The notes under the pieces: generated by a model
The model's database searches: none
Told to the model about the DNA's origin: nothing
Seen by the model: the letters and a program-made list of their open reading frames with translations, nothing else
Position numbers and translations under genes: made by a program
Shown: in pieces, positions 38,940 through 48,209 of the stretch
How positions within the stretch are numbered: position 1 is the first letter of the stretch
Layout of the letters: every line of letters begins with the position of its first letter
Assembly: GCF_001427875.1 (NCBI RefSeq)
Contig: NZ_LMHK01000002.1
Span: forward strand, 1,175,436 to 1,239,435
Direction: 5' to 3'
From: Devosia sp. Root685
GTDB taxonomy: Bacteria > Pseudomonadota > Alphaproteobacteria > Rhizobiales > Devosiaceae
DNA length: 64,000 nt

Positions 38940-40199
38940 TTGGTCCACCATTTCAACCACCGCGACGGCACCCTCTATGCCGAGGACGTCAATCTCAACG
39001 ACCTGGCTGAAAAGGTCGGCACCCCGTTTTACGTCTATTCCTCGGCGACCCTGCGCCGCCATGTCCGCGTCGTCCGCGAAGCTTTTGAGGGCATCCCGAC
39101 GCTGATGGCCTATGCCATGAAGGCCAATTCCAATCAGGCCGTGCTGACCCTCATGGCCCACGAAGGCTGCGGCGCCGACGTCGTCTCGGGCGGCGAACTG
39201 CAGCGCGCCCTCGCCGCCGGCATCCCCGCCGAAAAGATCGTCTTCTCCGGCGTCGCCAAGACCGTCGCTGAAATGCGTCAGGGCCTTACCGCCGGCATCA
39301 AGTGTTTTAACGTCGAAAGCGAACCCGAGCTTGAACGCCTCTCGATGATCGCCGGGGATATGGGCCTCACCGCCCGCGTTTCCGTCCGCATCAATCCCGA
39401 TGTCGACGCGCGCACTCACGCGAAAATTTCGACCGGCAAGAGCGAAAATAAGTTCGGCATCCCCTTCAAGCGCGCCCGCGAAGTCTATCAGCGCATCGCC
39501 GAACTCCCCAACATCGTCGCCGTCGGCGTCGACATGCATATCGGCAGCCAGATCACCGATCTCGAACCTTTTGGGAACGCCTTCGGCCTCATGGCTGAAC
39601 TGGTAAAGGCGCTGCGCGAAGACGGCCACGACATCCACCATGTCGACGTCGGCGGCGGCCTCGGCATTCCCTACAACCAGAACGAAGCCTCCCCGCCCCA
39701 TCCGTCGGCCTATGCCGCCGTTGTCCGCGACAAGATCGGCCAGCTTGGCTGCACCCTCGTCATCGAGCCCGGCCGGCTCCTCGTCGGCAATGCCGGCGTG
39801 CTCATCACCAAGGTCGAATATGTGAAGGAAGGCGCGTCCAACTTCATCATCGTTGACGCCGCGATGAACGACCTGATCCGCCCGACCCTTTACGAAGCCC
39901 ATCACGACGTCGAACTGGTCAACCAGTCCAACCTGCCCCCCATCACCGGCGACATCGTCGGCCCCGTCTGCGAAACCGGCGACTATCTCGCCAAAGGCCG
40001 CACCATCCCCGGCGTCAAGGAAGGCGATCTCCTGTCCATCATGAGCGCCGGTGCCTATGGCGCCGTCATGGCCTCCACCTACAATTCGCGACCACTGATC
40101 CCCGAAGTGTTGGTCGACGGAACCCGCTGGCACGTCATCCGCCCGCGCAAATCCATCGAAGAATTGCTGGCGCTCGATTCCGTGCCGGATTGGGTGTGA
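38940..40199 (+). CDS. lysA: Diaminopimelate decarboxylase
   Basis: 419 residues, TTG start chosen because GAGGA lies 7 bp ahead and the protein begins MVHHFNHRDGTLYAEDV as in the family. PLP-lysine in LMAYAMKANSN; HIGSQITDL, the glycine-rich DVGGGLGIPY, and the C-terminal catalytic Cys in GPVCETGDYL. It converts meso-diaminopimelate to lysine. Confidence 0.96.
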   Translation: MVHHFNHRDGTLYAEDVNLNDLAEKVGTPFYVYSSATLRRHVRVVREAFEGIPTLMAYAMKANSNQAVLTLMAHEGCGADVVSGGELQRALAAGIPAEKIVFSGVAKTVAEMRQGLTAGIKCFNVESEPELERLSMIAGDMGLTARVSVRINPDVDARTHAKISTGKSENKFGIPFKRAREVYQRIAELPNIVAVGVDMHIGSQITDLEPFGNAFGLMAELVKALREDGHDIHHVDVGGGLGIPYNQNEASPPHPSAYAAVVRDKIGQLGCTLVIEPGRLLVGNAGVLITKVEYVKEGASNFIIVDAAMNDLIRPTLYEAHHDVELVNQSNLPPITGDIVGPVCETGDYLAKGRTIPGVKEGDLLSIMSAGAYGAVMASTYNSRPLIPEVLVDGTRWHVIRPRKSIEELLALDSVPDWV

Positions 40200-40202
40200 A
40201 AA

Positions 40203-40312
40203 CCCCCACCTAACCTCCCCCTGGTAGGGGGAGGGACGTATCGAGTTTGCTTTAGTGTTGGTGAGCCACCGGCAGATCCCTCCCCCTATCAGGGGCAGGC
40301 TAGGTGGGGGTC
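40203..40312. repeat. Intergenic palindromic repeat, family B
   Basis: Arms CCCCCACCTAACCTCCCCCT and GGCAGGCTAGGTGGGGGT with CCTCCCCCTATCAGGGG nearby. The family recurs at 46016 and 61154. Confidence 0.75.
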
Positions 40313-40333
40313 ACGGCAAACGCCAAACCCGCC

Positions 40334-40744
40334 CTACTCTTCCCGCGCCTGCCGTGCCAGCGACAGCACCTCAACCGGCCGCCCTTCCAGCGCATCCTCG
40401 ACCTTGGCCAGCAGTTCCGCCAACGTAAACGGCTTCACGATCACATCATAAACCAGCGCCTCAAGCCCATGCGCCCGCTCGCGCTGGTCGGCAAAGCCGG
40501 TCATCAGGACAATCGTCACATCGGGAAAAGCCGACCCCACCTGCAAGGCGAGCGCGATCCCGTCCATCACCGGCATCTTGATGTCGGACAGCAGGAGATC
40601 GAACCGCCCCTCCTCCGCTTCCATGGTCTCGGCAGCCAAGCCGCCGTCTTCCTCGGCCACGACCTCATGACCCTTCATGGTGAGCGCACTCACCACGAAA
40701 GCGCGGACGGATGGATCGTCTTCAGCGACAAGTATGCGGGCCAT
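40334..40744 (-). CDS. cpdR: Response regulator CpdR
   Basis: 136 residues, single receiver without output domain. Acidic pocket AEDDPSVR, phospho-acceptor Asp in LLLSDIKMPVMDGI, Thr in VLMTGFADQRERA and Lys in DVIVKPFTLAEL. The SDIKMPVMDGIALAL and MTGFADQRERA runs are close to CpdR, the adaptor that primes ClpXP for cell-cycle proteolysis in alphaproteobacteria. Confidence 0.85.
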   Translation of the reverse strand: MARILVAEDDPSVRAFVVSALTMKGHEVVAEEDGGLAAETMEAEEGRFDLLLSDIKMPVMDGIALALQVGSAFPDVTIVLMTGFADQRERAHGLEALVYDVIVKPFTLAELLAKVEDALEGRPVEVLSLARQAREE

Positions 40745-40848
40745 AGGCAGTCTCCGGGCGGCGGGTCGGCGGCCTTACGGCACCGACCGGACCTGTCAGG
40801 GGCAAAAATGACAGGCCACACGCTGACTTCAATATAGGAACGATCCGA

Positions 40849-41820
40849 TCAGTGGTGAACAGCGGGCGCCGCAGCTTCAACAGAAGGTTCTGCCGGATGG
40901 CCAGCTTCAGCGCTTTGCGCCGCTTCCCCACTATGGCCTTCTGCCTCACCACGCGCTGGCGGCGCCTCGGTAATTGCTGGCGGGGCCGCGGCCTGTTCGC
41001 CCGTGTTGGTGGCAGCACGCCCCCCCGCAAAGGTCAGGCGCACCTTGACCGCTTCGGCGGGCGGCAGTGGCAGCCGCGTATCGAGCGTCGCCCGTTCGCC
41101 GGCCATCAGGTCGCGAATACGCGGTGTCACGCTCCATTCGTAAATCGTGTGGCCGGTATCATCGAGTAGGCTCACCAGCACCGGCGGCACGCTGACGGGA
41201 TCGGGCATCAGCCCCACGAGCTGGGCCGAAACCACAAGCACTTCCTTGCCCTCGGAGAGCCCCCGCGTCGATTGCAGATGCGACAGCTCGAGCCCGACCA
41301 CGTTCACCCCCAGCCCAACCGCCTCATAAAGACCGGCAAGATCGGGATTACGCTCGACGATCTGGAGCCGGCCAAAATAGGCAATCCCGAGAATCCCGAC
41401 GAGCCCCACCGCGCCGGCCACCCGCGCATAGCGCCGCATCCGTGCCAGCGGCATGCGCGACACCATGGCAGTCTGCCGCCGCGTCAGCGCCTTTTGGCGC
41501 GCGCGAATTTCCGCGGCGGTTTCGCGCTTCTTGGCCGGCCTTGGCTCGATCGGTTCGATAGAGCGCGGCAACTCATCGGCACCGGTTTTTTCTTCGGCCT
41601 CGATGGCAGCATCGAGCGCCTCTTCGGCCATGCTCTCGAACAGGCGATCCGATTCGGGATCGTCCTTCGGCACCAGCTTCAGGTCGGGCTTGGGATCGGG
41701 GAGCGCCGATTGCTGCCAGGATTGGCGGCACGAGGCGCACTGCACCTTACGGCCAACCGAGCCGATGGCCTCGTAGGTCACCTGGTATTTGGTCTGGCAA
41801 TTGGGGCAGGTAATGATCAT
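40849..41820 (-). CDS. MJ0042-type zinc-ribbon protein
   Basis: 323 residues. The N-terminal zinc ribbon is MIITCPNCQTKYQV with the second pair VQCASCRQSW. A low-complexity acidic region follows, then one membrane span near residues 135-155 and a globular C-terminal part ahead of an Ala/Glu/Pro-rich tail. This gene is regularly found beside ftsE in this group; its role is unknown. Confidence 0.85.
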   Translation of the reverse strand: MIITCPNCQTKYQVTYEAIGSVGRKVQCASCRQSWQQSALPDPKPDLKLVPKDDPESDRLFESMAEEALDAAIEAEEKTGADELPRSIEPIEPRPAKKRETAAEIRARQKALTRRQTAMVSRMPLARMRRYARVAGAVGLVGILGIAYFGRLQIVERNPDLAGLYEAVGLGVNVVGLELSHLQSTRGLSEGKEVLVVSAQLVGLMPDPVSVPPVLVSLLDDTGHTIYEWSVTPRIRDLMAGERATLDTRLPLPPAEAVKVRLTFAGGRAATNTGEQAAAPPAITEAPPARGEAEGHSGEAAQSAEAGHPAEPSVEAAAPAVHH

Positions 41821-42028
41821 CGCGCCGGCAACCGTTTCGATATTGCCTGACCCTATCCCTGCTTGGGTTAATACTCCTCAAACCCATGAGAAATCACAAT
41901 TGTGCCGCTTTCCCCCCGGCATAGCGGGCACCAGTTCCGCAAACACGGCGTGGCGCTGCTATGATGCCGCCCACTCGTGATTCGCTTTTTGCGTTGAGAC
42001 CACCGGACGAGCTGGGGAGCACCCGTTC

Positions 42029-42691
42029 TTGATCGATTTTTCCGATGTTGGCCTGCGCTATGGCAATGGTCCCGAGATTCTGAGCGATCTCACCTTTTCC
42101 ATCGAGCCCGGCTCCTTCCATTTCCTCACCGGTCCCTCCGGTTCGGGCAAGACCAGCCTCCTGCGCCTGCTGCTGCTGTCGTTGAAGCCGAGCCGCGGCA
42201 AGGTGACGATGTTCGATGAGGATGTGGGAAAACTCGACCGCGACAGCCTCCTGCAGATGCGCCGCCATATCGGCATCGTCTTCCAGGAATTCCGCCTTCT
42301 CGATCACCTGACGACGTTCGAAAACGTCGCCCTGCCGCTGCGCGTCCTCGGCCAGCCCGAGAGTGAATATCGCCCCAATGTCACCGAACTGCTCGAATGG
42401 GTGGGCCTTGGCGAACGTATGCACGCGCTCCCCACCGTTCTTTCCGGTGGTGAAAAACAGCGCGCCGCCATTGCCCGCGCCGTCATCGCCCGCCCCAAGA
42501 TTCTCCTCGCCGACGAGCCGACCGGCAATGTCGATCCGGACCTGTCGAGCCGCCTCGTCCATCTCTTTGCCGAGCTCAATCGCACTTTGGGCATGACCAT
42601 CATTCTCGCCACGCACGAATTGCCGCTGCTCGATCGCTTCTCCTATCCGCGCATGGTGCTCAACAAAGGGGCTCTGACCATCCATGACTAG
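42029..42691 (+). CDS. ftsE: Cell division ATP-binding protein FtsE
   Basis: 220 residues from TTG 42029, with GGGGAG 11 bp upstream. ABC ATPase: Walker A GPSGSGKTSLL, signature LSGGEKQRAAIARA, Walker B ILLADEPTGNVD, and the H-loop ATHELPLL. With FtsX it links division to peptidoglycan hydrolysis. It overlaps ftsX by 8 bp. Confidence 0.95.
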   Translation: MIDFSDVGLRYGNGPEILSDLTFSIEPGSFHFLTGPSGSGKTSLLRLLLLSLKPSRGKVTMFDEDVGKLDRDSLLQMRRHIGIVFQEFRLLDHLTTFENVALPLRVLGQPESEYRPNVTELLEWVGLGERMHALPTVLSGGEKQRAAIARAVIARPKILLADEPTGNVDPDLSSRLVHLFAELNRTLGMTIILATHELPLLDRFSYPRMVLNKGALTIHD

Positions 42692-43631
42692 GAGCCTCCT
42701 GTCCCGCCTGCCGCACTGGTTGCCCTTCCCCCATCGTGGCGGCGGCGCCCCCATCGTGCCCGAGCGCTCCGTCGCCGGCCGCACGCTGCTTTTGCTCATC
42801 ACCATCATGAGCTTTCTCTCCGCGGTCACTCTCGGCGGCGTGGTGCTGGTGCAAAAATCGGCCATCGCCTGGTCCGCCGATGTCGGCCGCGAAATGACCA
42901 TCCAGATCCGCCCGGTCGAAGGCGAGGTGATGGAAAGTAATCTGCGTACCGCCGTTTCCCTCGCCCAAACCACCCCCGGCGTTGCCGGCGCCCGCGCCCT
43001 CACCATCGAAGAGAGTCAGGCTCTTCTCGAACCCTGGCTCGGGGCCGGGCTCGATCTCTCCGCCATCGCCATTCCACGCCTCGTCGTCGTGCAATTGGCC
43101 GATCCGGGGGATGCCGATATCGAGCAACTGCAGCGCAATCTCCAGGCGATAAAGGGCGCAAGTCTCGATACCCACGCCGCCTGGCGGCAACAGCTCAACA
43201 CCATGGCCGGCACGGTCGTCGTTTCCGGCCTGCTTGTGCTCGGCCTCATCGGCGTTGCCACCGTCCTCGCCATCATTTTCGCGACCCGCGGCGCCATGGC
43301 GTCAAACCGCGAAATCGTCGACGTGCTCCACTTCATCGGGGCCTCCAACAAATTCATTGCCGGTGAGTTCCAGGGGCGATTTTTGTCCATTGGCTTGCAA
43401 GGCGGGCTGCTCGGCGCCCTCCTTGCCGCTCTCTTTTTCCTCCTGATCGGCACCGCGGCCGGCTCGGTCCTCCCCACCGAAGCCACGACGCAGGTCGGCT
43501 ATGTCTTCGGCGGCTTCGTCCTCGGGATCGATGGCATCATCTTCATCGCCCTCGTCGTGCCGGTGATCGCTGTGCTCACCGCCGTCACCTCGCGCCTCAC
43601 CGTCCGCCGCTATCTCAGCGAGGCCTCCTGA
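42684..43631 (+). CDS. ftsX: Cell division protein FtsX
   Basis: 315 residues with four spans: one after the basic N-terminus (LLLLITIMSFLSAVTLGGVVL region), then a periplasmic loop of about 130 residues, and three C-terminal spans around the conserved NREIVDVLHFIGASNKFIA segment. It partners FtsE. Confidence 0.93.
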   Translation: MTRSLLSRLPHWLPFPHRGGGAPIVPERSVAGRTLLLLITIMSFLSAVTLGGVVLVQKSAIAWSADVGREMTIQIRPVEGEVMESNLRTAVSLAQTTPGVAGARALTIEESQALLEPWLGAGLDLSAIAIPRLVVVQLADPGDADIEQLQRNLQAIKGASLDTHAAWRQQLNTMAGTVVVSGLLVLGLIGVATVLAIIFATRGAMASNREIVDVLHFIGASNKFIAGEFQGRFLSIGLQGGLLGALLAALFFLLIGTAAGSVLPTEATTQVGYVFGGFVLGIDGIIFIALVVPVIAVLTAVTSRLTVRRYLSEAS

Positions 43632-43634
43632 TCC

Positions 43635-44159
43635 ATGGTGCATGCCGTTCGCTTCCGGCTGACCGAAGATGACATGGTCCGTGCCGCAAGGCTCTTTAGC
43701 CTCGTGTCGCTGCGCCGCCCGAAAACCATCATCTCGATCGCCATGATCTTCGTGATTTGCCTGACGCTGATGGCCTGGCTCGGCGGCGTCATCTTTCCGC
43801 TCGACATGGATCGTTTCGCAGAGGAGTGGCCCACCGTCCTCGGGGCCGGTGTCTTTCCCTTCGTCCTGGTGTTTGTGGTTATCCTTGTCGGCAATCCCAT
43901 GCTGGCCCGTCGCACTTTTCGCCAGCAGAGATCGCTGCACGGAGAAGTCGGCTTGACCTGGACCGAGGAGCGGCTCGAATTCGACAGCGAATATGGCCAG
44001 TTCGCCATGCCCTGGAGCCATTTCATCCGCTTTGGGGAAGACAAACATACCTTCGTGCTGTTCGAGTCCGACCGCCTCTATAGGATCATCCCGAAAAGAG
44101 CGCTGGATGCCGATACCGAACGCGATCTGCGCGAAAGGCTCGCCACCATAGGCGCATGA
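43635..44159 (+). CDS. YcxB-like membrane protein
   Basis: 174 residues, two adjacent spans (about 33-55 and 75-95), then a soluble C-terminal domain with the YcxB-type W-S-H-F-x-R-F-x-E-D and PKRALD strands. Starts 3 bp after ftsX. Function unknown. Confidence 0.7.
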   Translation: MVHAVRFRLTEDDMVRAARLFSLVSLRRPKTIISIAMIFVICLTLMAWLGGVIFPLDMDRFAEEWPTVLGAGVFPFVLVFVVILVGNPMLARRTFRQQRSLHGEVGLTWTEERLEFDSEYGQFAMPWSHFIRFGEDKHTFVLFESDRLYRIIPKRALDADTERDLRERLATIGA

Positions 44160-44187
44160 GACCAACGTGTCTCACGGGAGGAAAGTG

Positions 44188-44997
44188 ATGACTACCGTGA
44201 TCGCAGCGATCCGCACGGCCGTGTTCTATCTGCTCTTTATCGGCCAGACCGCGCTTGTCGCCATCATCATCGGCATCGTCGCGCTCTTTGCCGGCCGCAC
44301 CCGTTTCACCTGGGCCCTGGCCCAATACTGGTGCTGGTCCAATGTGCAATTGCTACGCATCATCGCCGGCGTCCGCACCGAAGTCACCGGCATGGAAAAC
44401 ATCCCGCAAGGCGGCTGCATCATTGCCTCAAAACACCAGTCCGACTGGGACGTGTTTGCGATTTTCCCCCATACCGGCCGCCCCGCTTACATCGTCAAGA
44501 AGGAGTTGATGAACATTCCCTTCTTCGGCTGGGCCGCCCGCTCGCTCGATTGCATCGAGATCGATCGCAAGAAGGGCTCCGAAGCCATTCCCGCCATGAT
44601 GCTCGAAGCCCGCGCCGCGCTCGATCGCGGCTGCCGCATCGTCATCTTCCCCGAAGGCACCCGCAAGGCAGCGCTCGCGCCGCCCGATTACCGCCAGGGC
44701 ATTGTGCGCATGTATACCGAGCTTAACGTGCCCGTCGTGCCGGTCGCGCTCAATTCCGGCCTCTTCTGGGGCCGTAATTCGCTGATCATCTGGCCCGGCC
44801 TCGCCCGTGGCCGCTTTCTCCCCGCCATCGAGCCGGGCCTGTCGCCCGAAGCCTTTGCCGAACGGCTCAGCAGCGCCATCGAAACCCACACCGATGCCTT
44901 GAGCCTTGCCGCCGTGGACGCGGGGATTACCCGCCCCATCGATGCGGCGCTGGCGCAAAGAATCGCCGCAGCGCGACAACGCGCCCCCGCATCTTGA
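44188..44997 (+). CDS. plsC: 1-acyl-sn-glycerol-3-phosphate acyltransferase
   Basis: 269 residues from ATG 44188 behind GGGAGGAAAG. N-terminal span, then the acyltransferase motifs H-QSDW-D (H-x4-D), KKELMNIPFFGW, the FPEGTR substrate motif, and VPVVPVALNSG. It makes phosphatidic acid in the inner membrane. Confidence 0.93.
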   Translation: MTTVIAAIRTAVFYLLFIGQTALVAIIIGIVALFAGRTRFTWALAQYWCWSNVQLLRIIAGVRTEVTGMENIPQGGCIIASKHQSDWDVFAIFPHTGRPAYIVKKELMNIPFFGWAARSLDCIEIDRKKGSEAIPAMMLEARAALDRGCRIVIFPEGTRKAALAPPDYRQGIVRMYTELNVPVVPVALNSGLFWGRNSLIIWPGLARGRFLPAIEPGLSPEAFAERLSSAIETHTDALSLAAVDAGITRPIDAALAQRIAAARQRAPAS

Positions 44998-45064
44998 CCC
45001 AACAAAGCCACAAAGCACCACATCTTGTAGCTCAATGACGCGACTTGACTGATTCGCGGTATTT

Positions 45065-45079
45065 GTTCTAGTTTTGTTC
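45065..45079. promoter_or_regulatory. LexA (SOS) box
   Basis: GTTC-TAGTTTT-GTTC, an exact GTTC-N7-GTTC, ending 21 bp before the start of the gene at 45101 and about 65 bp after plsC. It lies in an AT-rich promoter-like stretch. Confidence 0.8.
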
Positions 45080-45100
45080 TACTCACGCGGGGGAACAGGG

Positions 45101-45448
45101 ATGCTTTCGTGGATTGAAGCCGGCCTCGAGCCTGCAATGCGGCAGAAGCGGATCAGCCTTTGGCTCGGCCTTTCGGGCCGCACCTATCATCTGGCGAGCG
45201 AGAACCTGCGCGACTTCATTCTCGAAGGCGCCGATCTCTATCTCATCGCCCGGGGCAATACCGTGCTCTGGGTCGGCTGCGGCCTCGACCTCGTCGCTGA
45301 ACCGGCGATCCGCCTCAAATTCCGCAAGGCCCTCAGCCGCGCCGATGGCGTCTTCCGCCTGCCGCGCCCCGAGCTCGATGGCGAACGCCTGTCCATCATT
45401 GCCGATCTCGAAGGCGCCGTACCCGCCCCGATCGATCAGGCCGCCTGA
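45101..45448 (+). CDS. Hypothetical protein under a LexA box
   Basis: 115 residues from ATG 45101 with AGGG ahead. A helix (GLEPAMRQKRISLWLGLSG), a GADLYLIARGNTVLWVGCGLDLV strand set, and an acidic tail. No signal peptide and no known family. The perfect SOS site directly upstream marks it as a likely DNA-damage-induced gene. Its end converges on, and overlaps by 13 bp, the ChaC gene. Confidence 0.7.
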   Translation: MLSWIEAGLEPAMRQKRISLWLGLSGRTYHLASENLRDFILEGADLYLIARGNTVLWVGCGLDLVAEPAIRLKFRKALSRADGVFRLPRPELDGERLSIIADLEGAVPAPIDQAA

Positions 45449-45984
45449 CTCTCAGCCTCAAGCTTCCGTGCCAGGTCCATCAGCACCCGGTCGCGAATCC
45501 CGAGGCTTTCGAGGTGCCGCGCGGTATTGATGACATAGTCGATATTGCGCCCCGAAATCCCGACGCCCGCCCGCACCATGACCAATTGCTCTTCGAGGCT
45601 CAACTGCCCGGCAAATTGCTCGTGCCGCTCGTCGACCACAAAAGTCAGCGCCGAAACCTTTCGCCCATCGTCGAGCATGACCGGTCGCATCACGTCGCGA
45701 TAGACCATCGTCACCTGCTCGCGTGCCTCGAGATAGGCCCGCACCGCCGGCCATTCGGCGTCCGCGACCTCAAACACCATGCCCCGCACCGACCCGCCAC
45801 GCGTCAGCCCGAAAACCAGCCCCGGCTGTTCCACTGTGCCCCGGTGATGATGCGAAATAATCGAAAGCGATCGATGCGCGCCCTTGAGGCGCCCAAGATG
45901 GGTCGAGACGAACGGAAATCCCGGATTCCAGATCAGCGATCCGTAGCCAAAGACCCAGTGATTTTCCGAATTGTCGTCCTGCAT
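45436..45984 (-). CDS. Gamma-glutamylcyclotransferase, ChaC family (copy 2)
   Basis: 182 residues from ATG 45984; ATG 46017 is also possible, but codons upstream of that are palindromic repeat. ChaC core WVFGYGSLIWNPGFPF, a strand with TRGGSVRGMVF, the AYLEAREQ helix carrying the likely catalytic Glu, and VSALTFVVD. This is the compact ChaC form; the window's other copy has a longer N-terminus. Confidence 0.87.
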   Translation of the reverse strand: MQDDNSENHWVFGYGSLIWNPGFPFVSTHLGRLKGAHRSLSIISHHHRGTVEQPGLVFGLTRGGSVRGMVFEVADAEWPAVRAYLEAREQVTMVYRDVMRPVMLDDGRKVSALTFVVDERHEQFAGQLSLEEQLVMVRAGVGISGRNIDYVINTARHLESLGIRDRVLMDLARKLEAESQAA

Positions 45985-46015
45985 CGACCGCTGTCCGCCC
46001 GCTTCCTGCCTCACC

Positions 46016-46135
46016 ATCACCCCCTCCCAACCTCCCCCATCAAGGGGGAGGTGCCGCATCGAGCGTAAGACTCGATCTGCTCTCCGCCACCGGGCCGGCA
46101 CCCTCCCCTCGTGGGGAGGGATGGGGAGGGGGGCG
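46016..46135. repeat. Intergenic palindromic repeat, family B
   Basis: CCTCCCCCATCAAGGGGGAGG near one end and CCCTCCCCTCGTGGGGAGGG near the other, each with its own hairpin, around a GCATCGAG/CTCGATCTGC centre. Confidence 0.7.
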
Positions 46136-46279
46136 GGAGCCACGATTTTTCACTTGCACAAACCCTAAGCCCAGCCTCGCCATGGCCACAACCACAGCTT
46201 AGGCAAAACTTGTATGAACAAAGGCTGATCGGCGCGACCCGCTTTTGCCTTTCGCCCGTCCAAGGTTAAAACCGTTCCC

Positions 46280-47251
46280 ATGAAGAAACGAATCATCATT
46301 CTGGGCGCCGTCGTGCTGCTCGTCATCCTTGGCGTCAGCGGCGCCTGGTTTTATGCCTCGGGCATCGTGCGGCAGGAGGTCGAGCGCCTCGCCTTTGCCG
46401 ATGGTGAAACCAGCCCACAACTGACCTGCGCCAATCTCGATATCGGCGGCTTCCCCTTCGCCTTCGATATCGAGTGCACCGACGCCGTCGTGGTCTCGGG
46501 CGACCTGCTTGCGGAAATCCCCGGCGTCCGGCTCAGTGTCATGGTCTACGATTTCAACCATGTCATCGCTTCGGCCAAGGGCCCGGCCCAGCTATCCGAC
46601 GCCTTTACCGGCCAGCGCTCGGCCATTTCCTGGGCTGGCCTCAATGGCAGCCTCCGTCTCAAGGACAACCGCATCGCCCGGCTCTCGGTCGTTGGCGATG
46701 AACTGTCCTGGAACGATCTTCTCGTCGGCGACACCATGCTGGCCAAAGCTTCGCACGCCGAAATGCACGTGCTCGATATCCCCGAAGCCCATGACGCCGA
46801 GCGCCATCTCGCGTCCCTGGCGCTCTATCTCAAGGCCGACACCCTCGACCTCCCCGCCGCGACACTTGCCAACACCGCGCTCGAAGTCGAAGCCGAACTG
46901 AGCGGCCTCCCCGACGATCTCAACGCCATTGGCACAACGCCCATCCTGCCCACTTGGCAGCAGGCCGGCGGCCAGCTCAAGATCGTCGGCATTCGCGCCA
47001 GCGACGGCAATGCCGACCTCAAGGCATCAGGCGAACTCGCCCTCGACGCCCAGGGACTTCCCAACGGCACCATCTCGATCGATTCCATGGGCGTTGCCGA
47101 ACGCATCGGCCCCTTGATCGAAGAACCCTGGCGCACCCTGGTCCTCGGCACCCCACAAGAAAACGGCCGCCACACCAATCAGCTCAATTTCAGGGGCGGC
47201 ACGCTCTCCTCGGGCCTGATCCCGATCACCGCCCTGCCGCCGCTGTTCTAA
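46280..47251 (+). CDS. DUF2125 domain protein
   Basis: 323 residues. N-terminal membrane anchor (residues 5-27), then a periplasmic region with the DUF2125 pattern: CANLDIGGFPFAFDIECTDA, and further strands with LKDNRIARLSV and a final NQLNFRGGTLS. Function unknown. A strong terminator follows. Confidence 0.85.
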   Translation: MKKRIIILGAVVLLVILGVSGAWFYASGIVRQEVERLAFADGETSPQLTCANLDIGGFPFAFDIECTDAVVVSGDLLAEIPGVRLSVMVYDFNHVIASAKGPAQLSDAFTGQRSAISWAGLNGSLRLKDNRIARLSVVGDELSWNDLLVGDTMLAKASHAEMHVLDIPEAHDAERHLASLALYLKADTLDLPAATLANTALEVEAELSGLPDDLNAIGTTPILPTWQQAGGQLKIVGIRASDGNADLKASGELALDAQGLPNGTISIDSMGVAERIGPLIEEPWRTLVLGTPQENGRHTNQLNFRGGTLSSGLIPITALPPLF

Positions 47252-47271
47252 AAGTCAAAACCGAGTTGAAA

Positions 47272-47300
47272 CCCCGGCAGCCGCGCTGCCGGGGTTTGTT
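47272..47300 (+). terminator. Rho-independent terminator after the DUF2125 gene
   Basis: Perfect 10-bp stem CCCCGGCAGC-CGC-GCTGCCGGGG followed by TTTGTTTT. It sits between convergent genes and may serve both. Confidence 0.85.
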
Positions 47301-47303
47301 TTC

Positions 47304-48209
47304 TCAATCGTTCTTGAGCGTGCGCGTAAAGAAGTCGATCAAGGCGTCGGTCACTTCGGGCACGCTGGTCATCTGCTCGAAATCATGCCCCACCCCGGTC
47401 ACGGTGACGAAGGTGGCATCGACACCCTGCGCATTGAGCGCATCATAGAGCCGCTGGCTCTGGTCGATCGGCACCACCTTGTCCTCGGTGCCATGAATGA
47501 GCAGCACAGGCGGGCTGTCGGCCGTAATGTGGCTCGCCGGCGTTGCGTTCGCGACCGCCTCCGCATTGGCCTTGTCATGCACCGAAAGCCCCATATGCAT
47601 ACTGGCAAGATCATAGCCGGCCTGACCTGACTCACCCAGATAGGCCGCCGGATAGAAGGCGGCGATGGCAGCCACTTCCGAGGAAACATCGGGCAGCCGG
47701 TCATCGACAAAGGCTGGATCATTCCCGGTAAGCCCCGCCATCAGCGACAGATGCCCGCCGGCCGAAGGGCCAAAAACGGCAATCTTGTCCGGGTCGAGAT
47801 TATAAAGCGCCGCGTTCTGCCGCAGATAGCGCACTGCCGCCTTCACATCCATTTGCGGCTCTGGAAACTTGGCTTCGCCAATGCCGCGATAGTCGATCGA
47901 GGCAACGGCAAAGCCCGCCTCCCCGAAGCGCACCAGCTGTGGCAACAGGCGCTCGCGCTCGACGGCGCGCCAGCCGCTGCCGGTCACGAAGACGATGACG
48001 GGCGCCGGCTCCGCGCTCGTGGGGCGGATCAGGTCGAGATAGAGCTCGTTCCGCATCAGGCCCAGCGCCGATGTCGAATATTGTATATCCGAATAAAGCT
48101 CGACGCCGCTGAACGCGACGCCGGTCGCATCCACCGTGATGGCGTCGGCCTGGGCGCCGCCGATCATCAGGCATGCGAGCGCAATCCCGCAAATGACGGG
48201 TTTGAACAT
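47304..48209 (-). CDS. Secreted alpha/beta hydrolase (esterase/lipase)
   Basis: 301 residues from ATG 48209, with GAGGAAAT ahead. A signal peptide (about 22 residues, ending GGAQADA), then an alpha/beta hydrolase: Ser in FGPSAGGH, Asp in LIHGTEDKVVP, His in GVGHDFEQ. The RNELYLDL and WRAVERERLLPQ segments fit the BD-FAE-type esterases. Exported; substrate unknown. Confidence 0.85.
   Translation of the reverse strand: MFKPVICGIALACLMIGGAQADAITVDATGVAFSGVELYSDIQYSTSALGLMRNELYLDLIRPTSAEPAPVIVFVTGSGWRAVERERLLPQLVRFGEAGFAVASIDYRGIGEAKFPEPQMDVKAAVRYLRQNAALYNLDPDKIAVFGPSAGGHLSLMAGLTGNDPAFVDDRLPDVSSEVAAIAAFYPAAYLGESGQAGYDLASMHMGLSVHDKANAEAVANATPASHITADSPPVLLIHGTEDKVVPIDQSQRLYDALNAQGVDATFVTVTGVGHDFEQMTSVPEVTDALIDFFTRTLKND

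Noticed and set aside
38865..40133. Long minus-strand frame opposite lysA
   Set aside because: Same kind of shadow, and it would run into a palindromic repeat.
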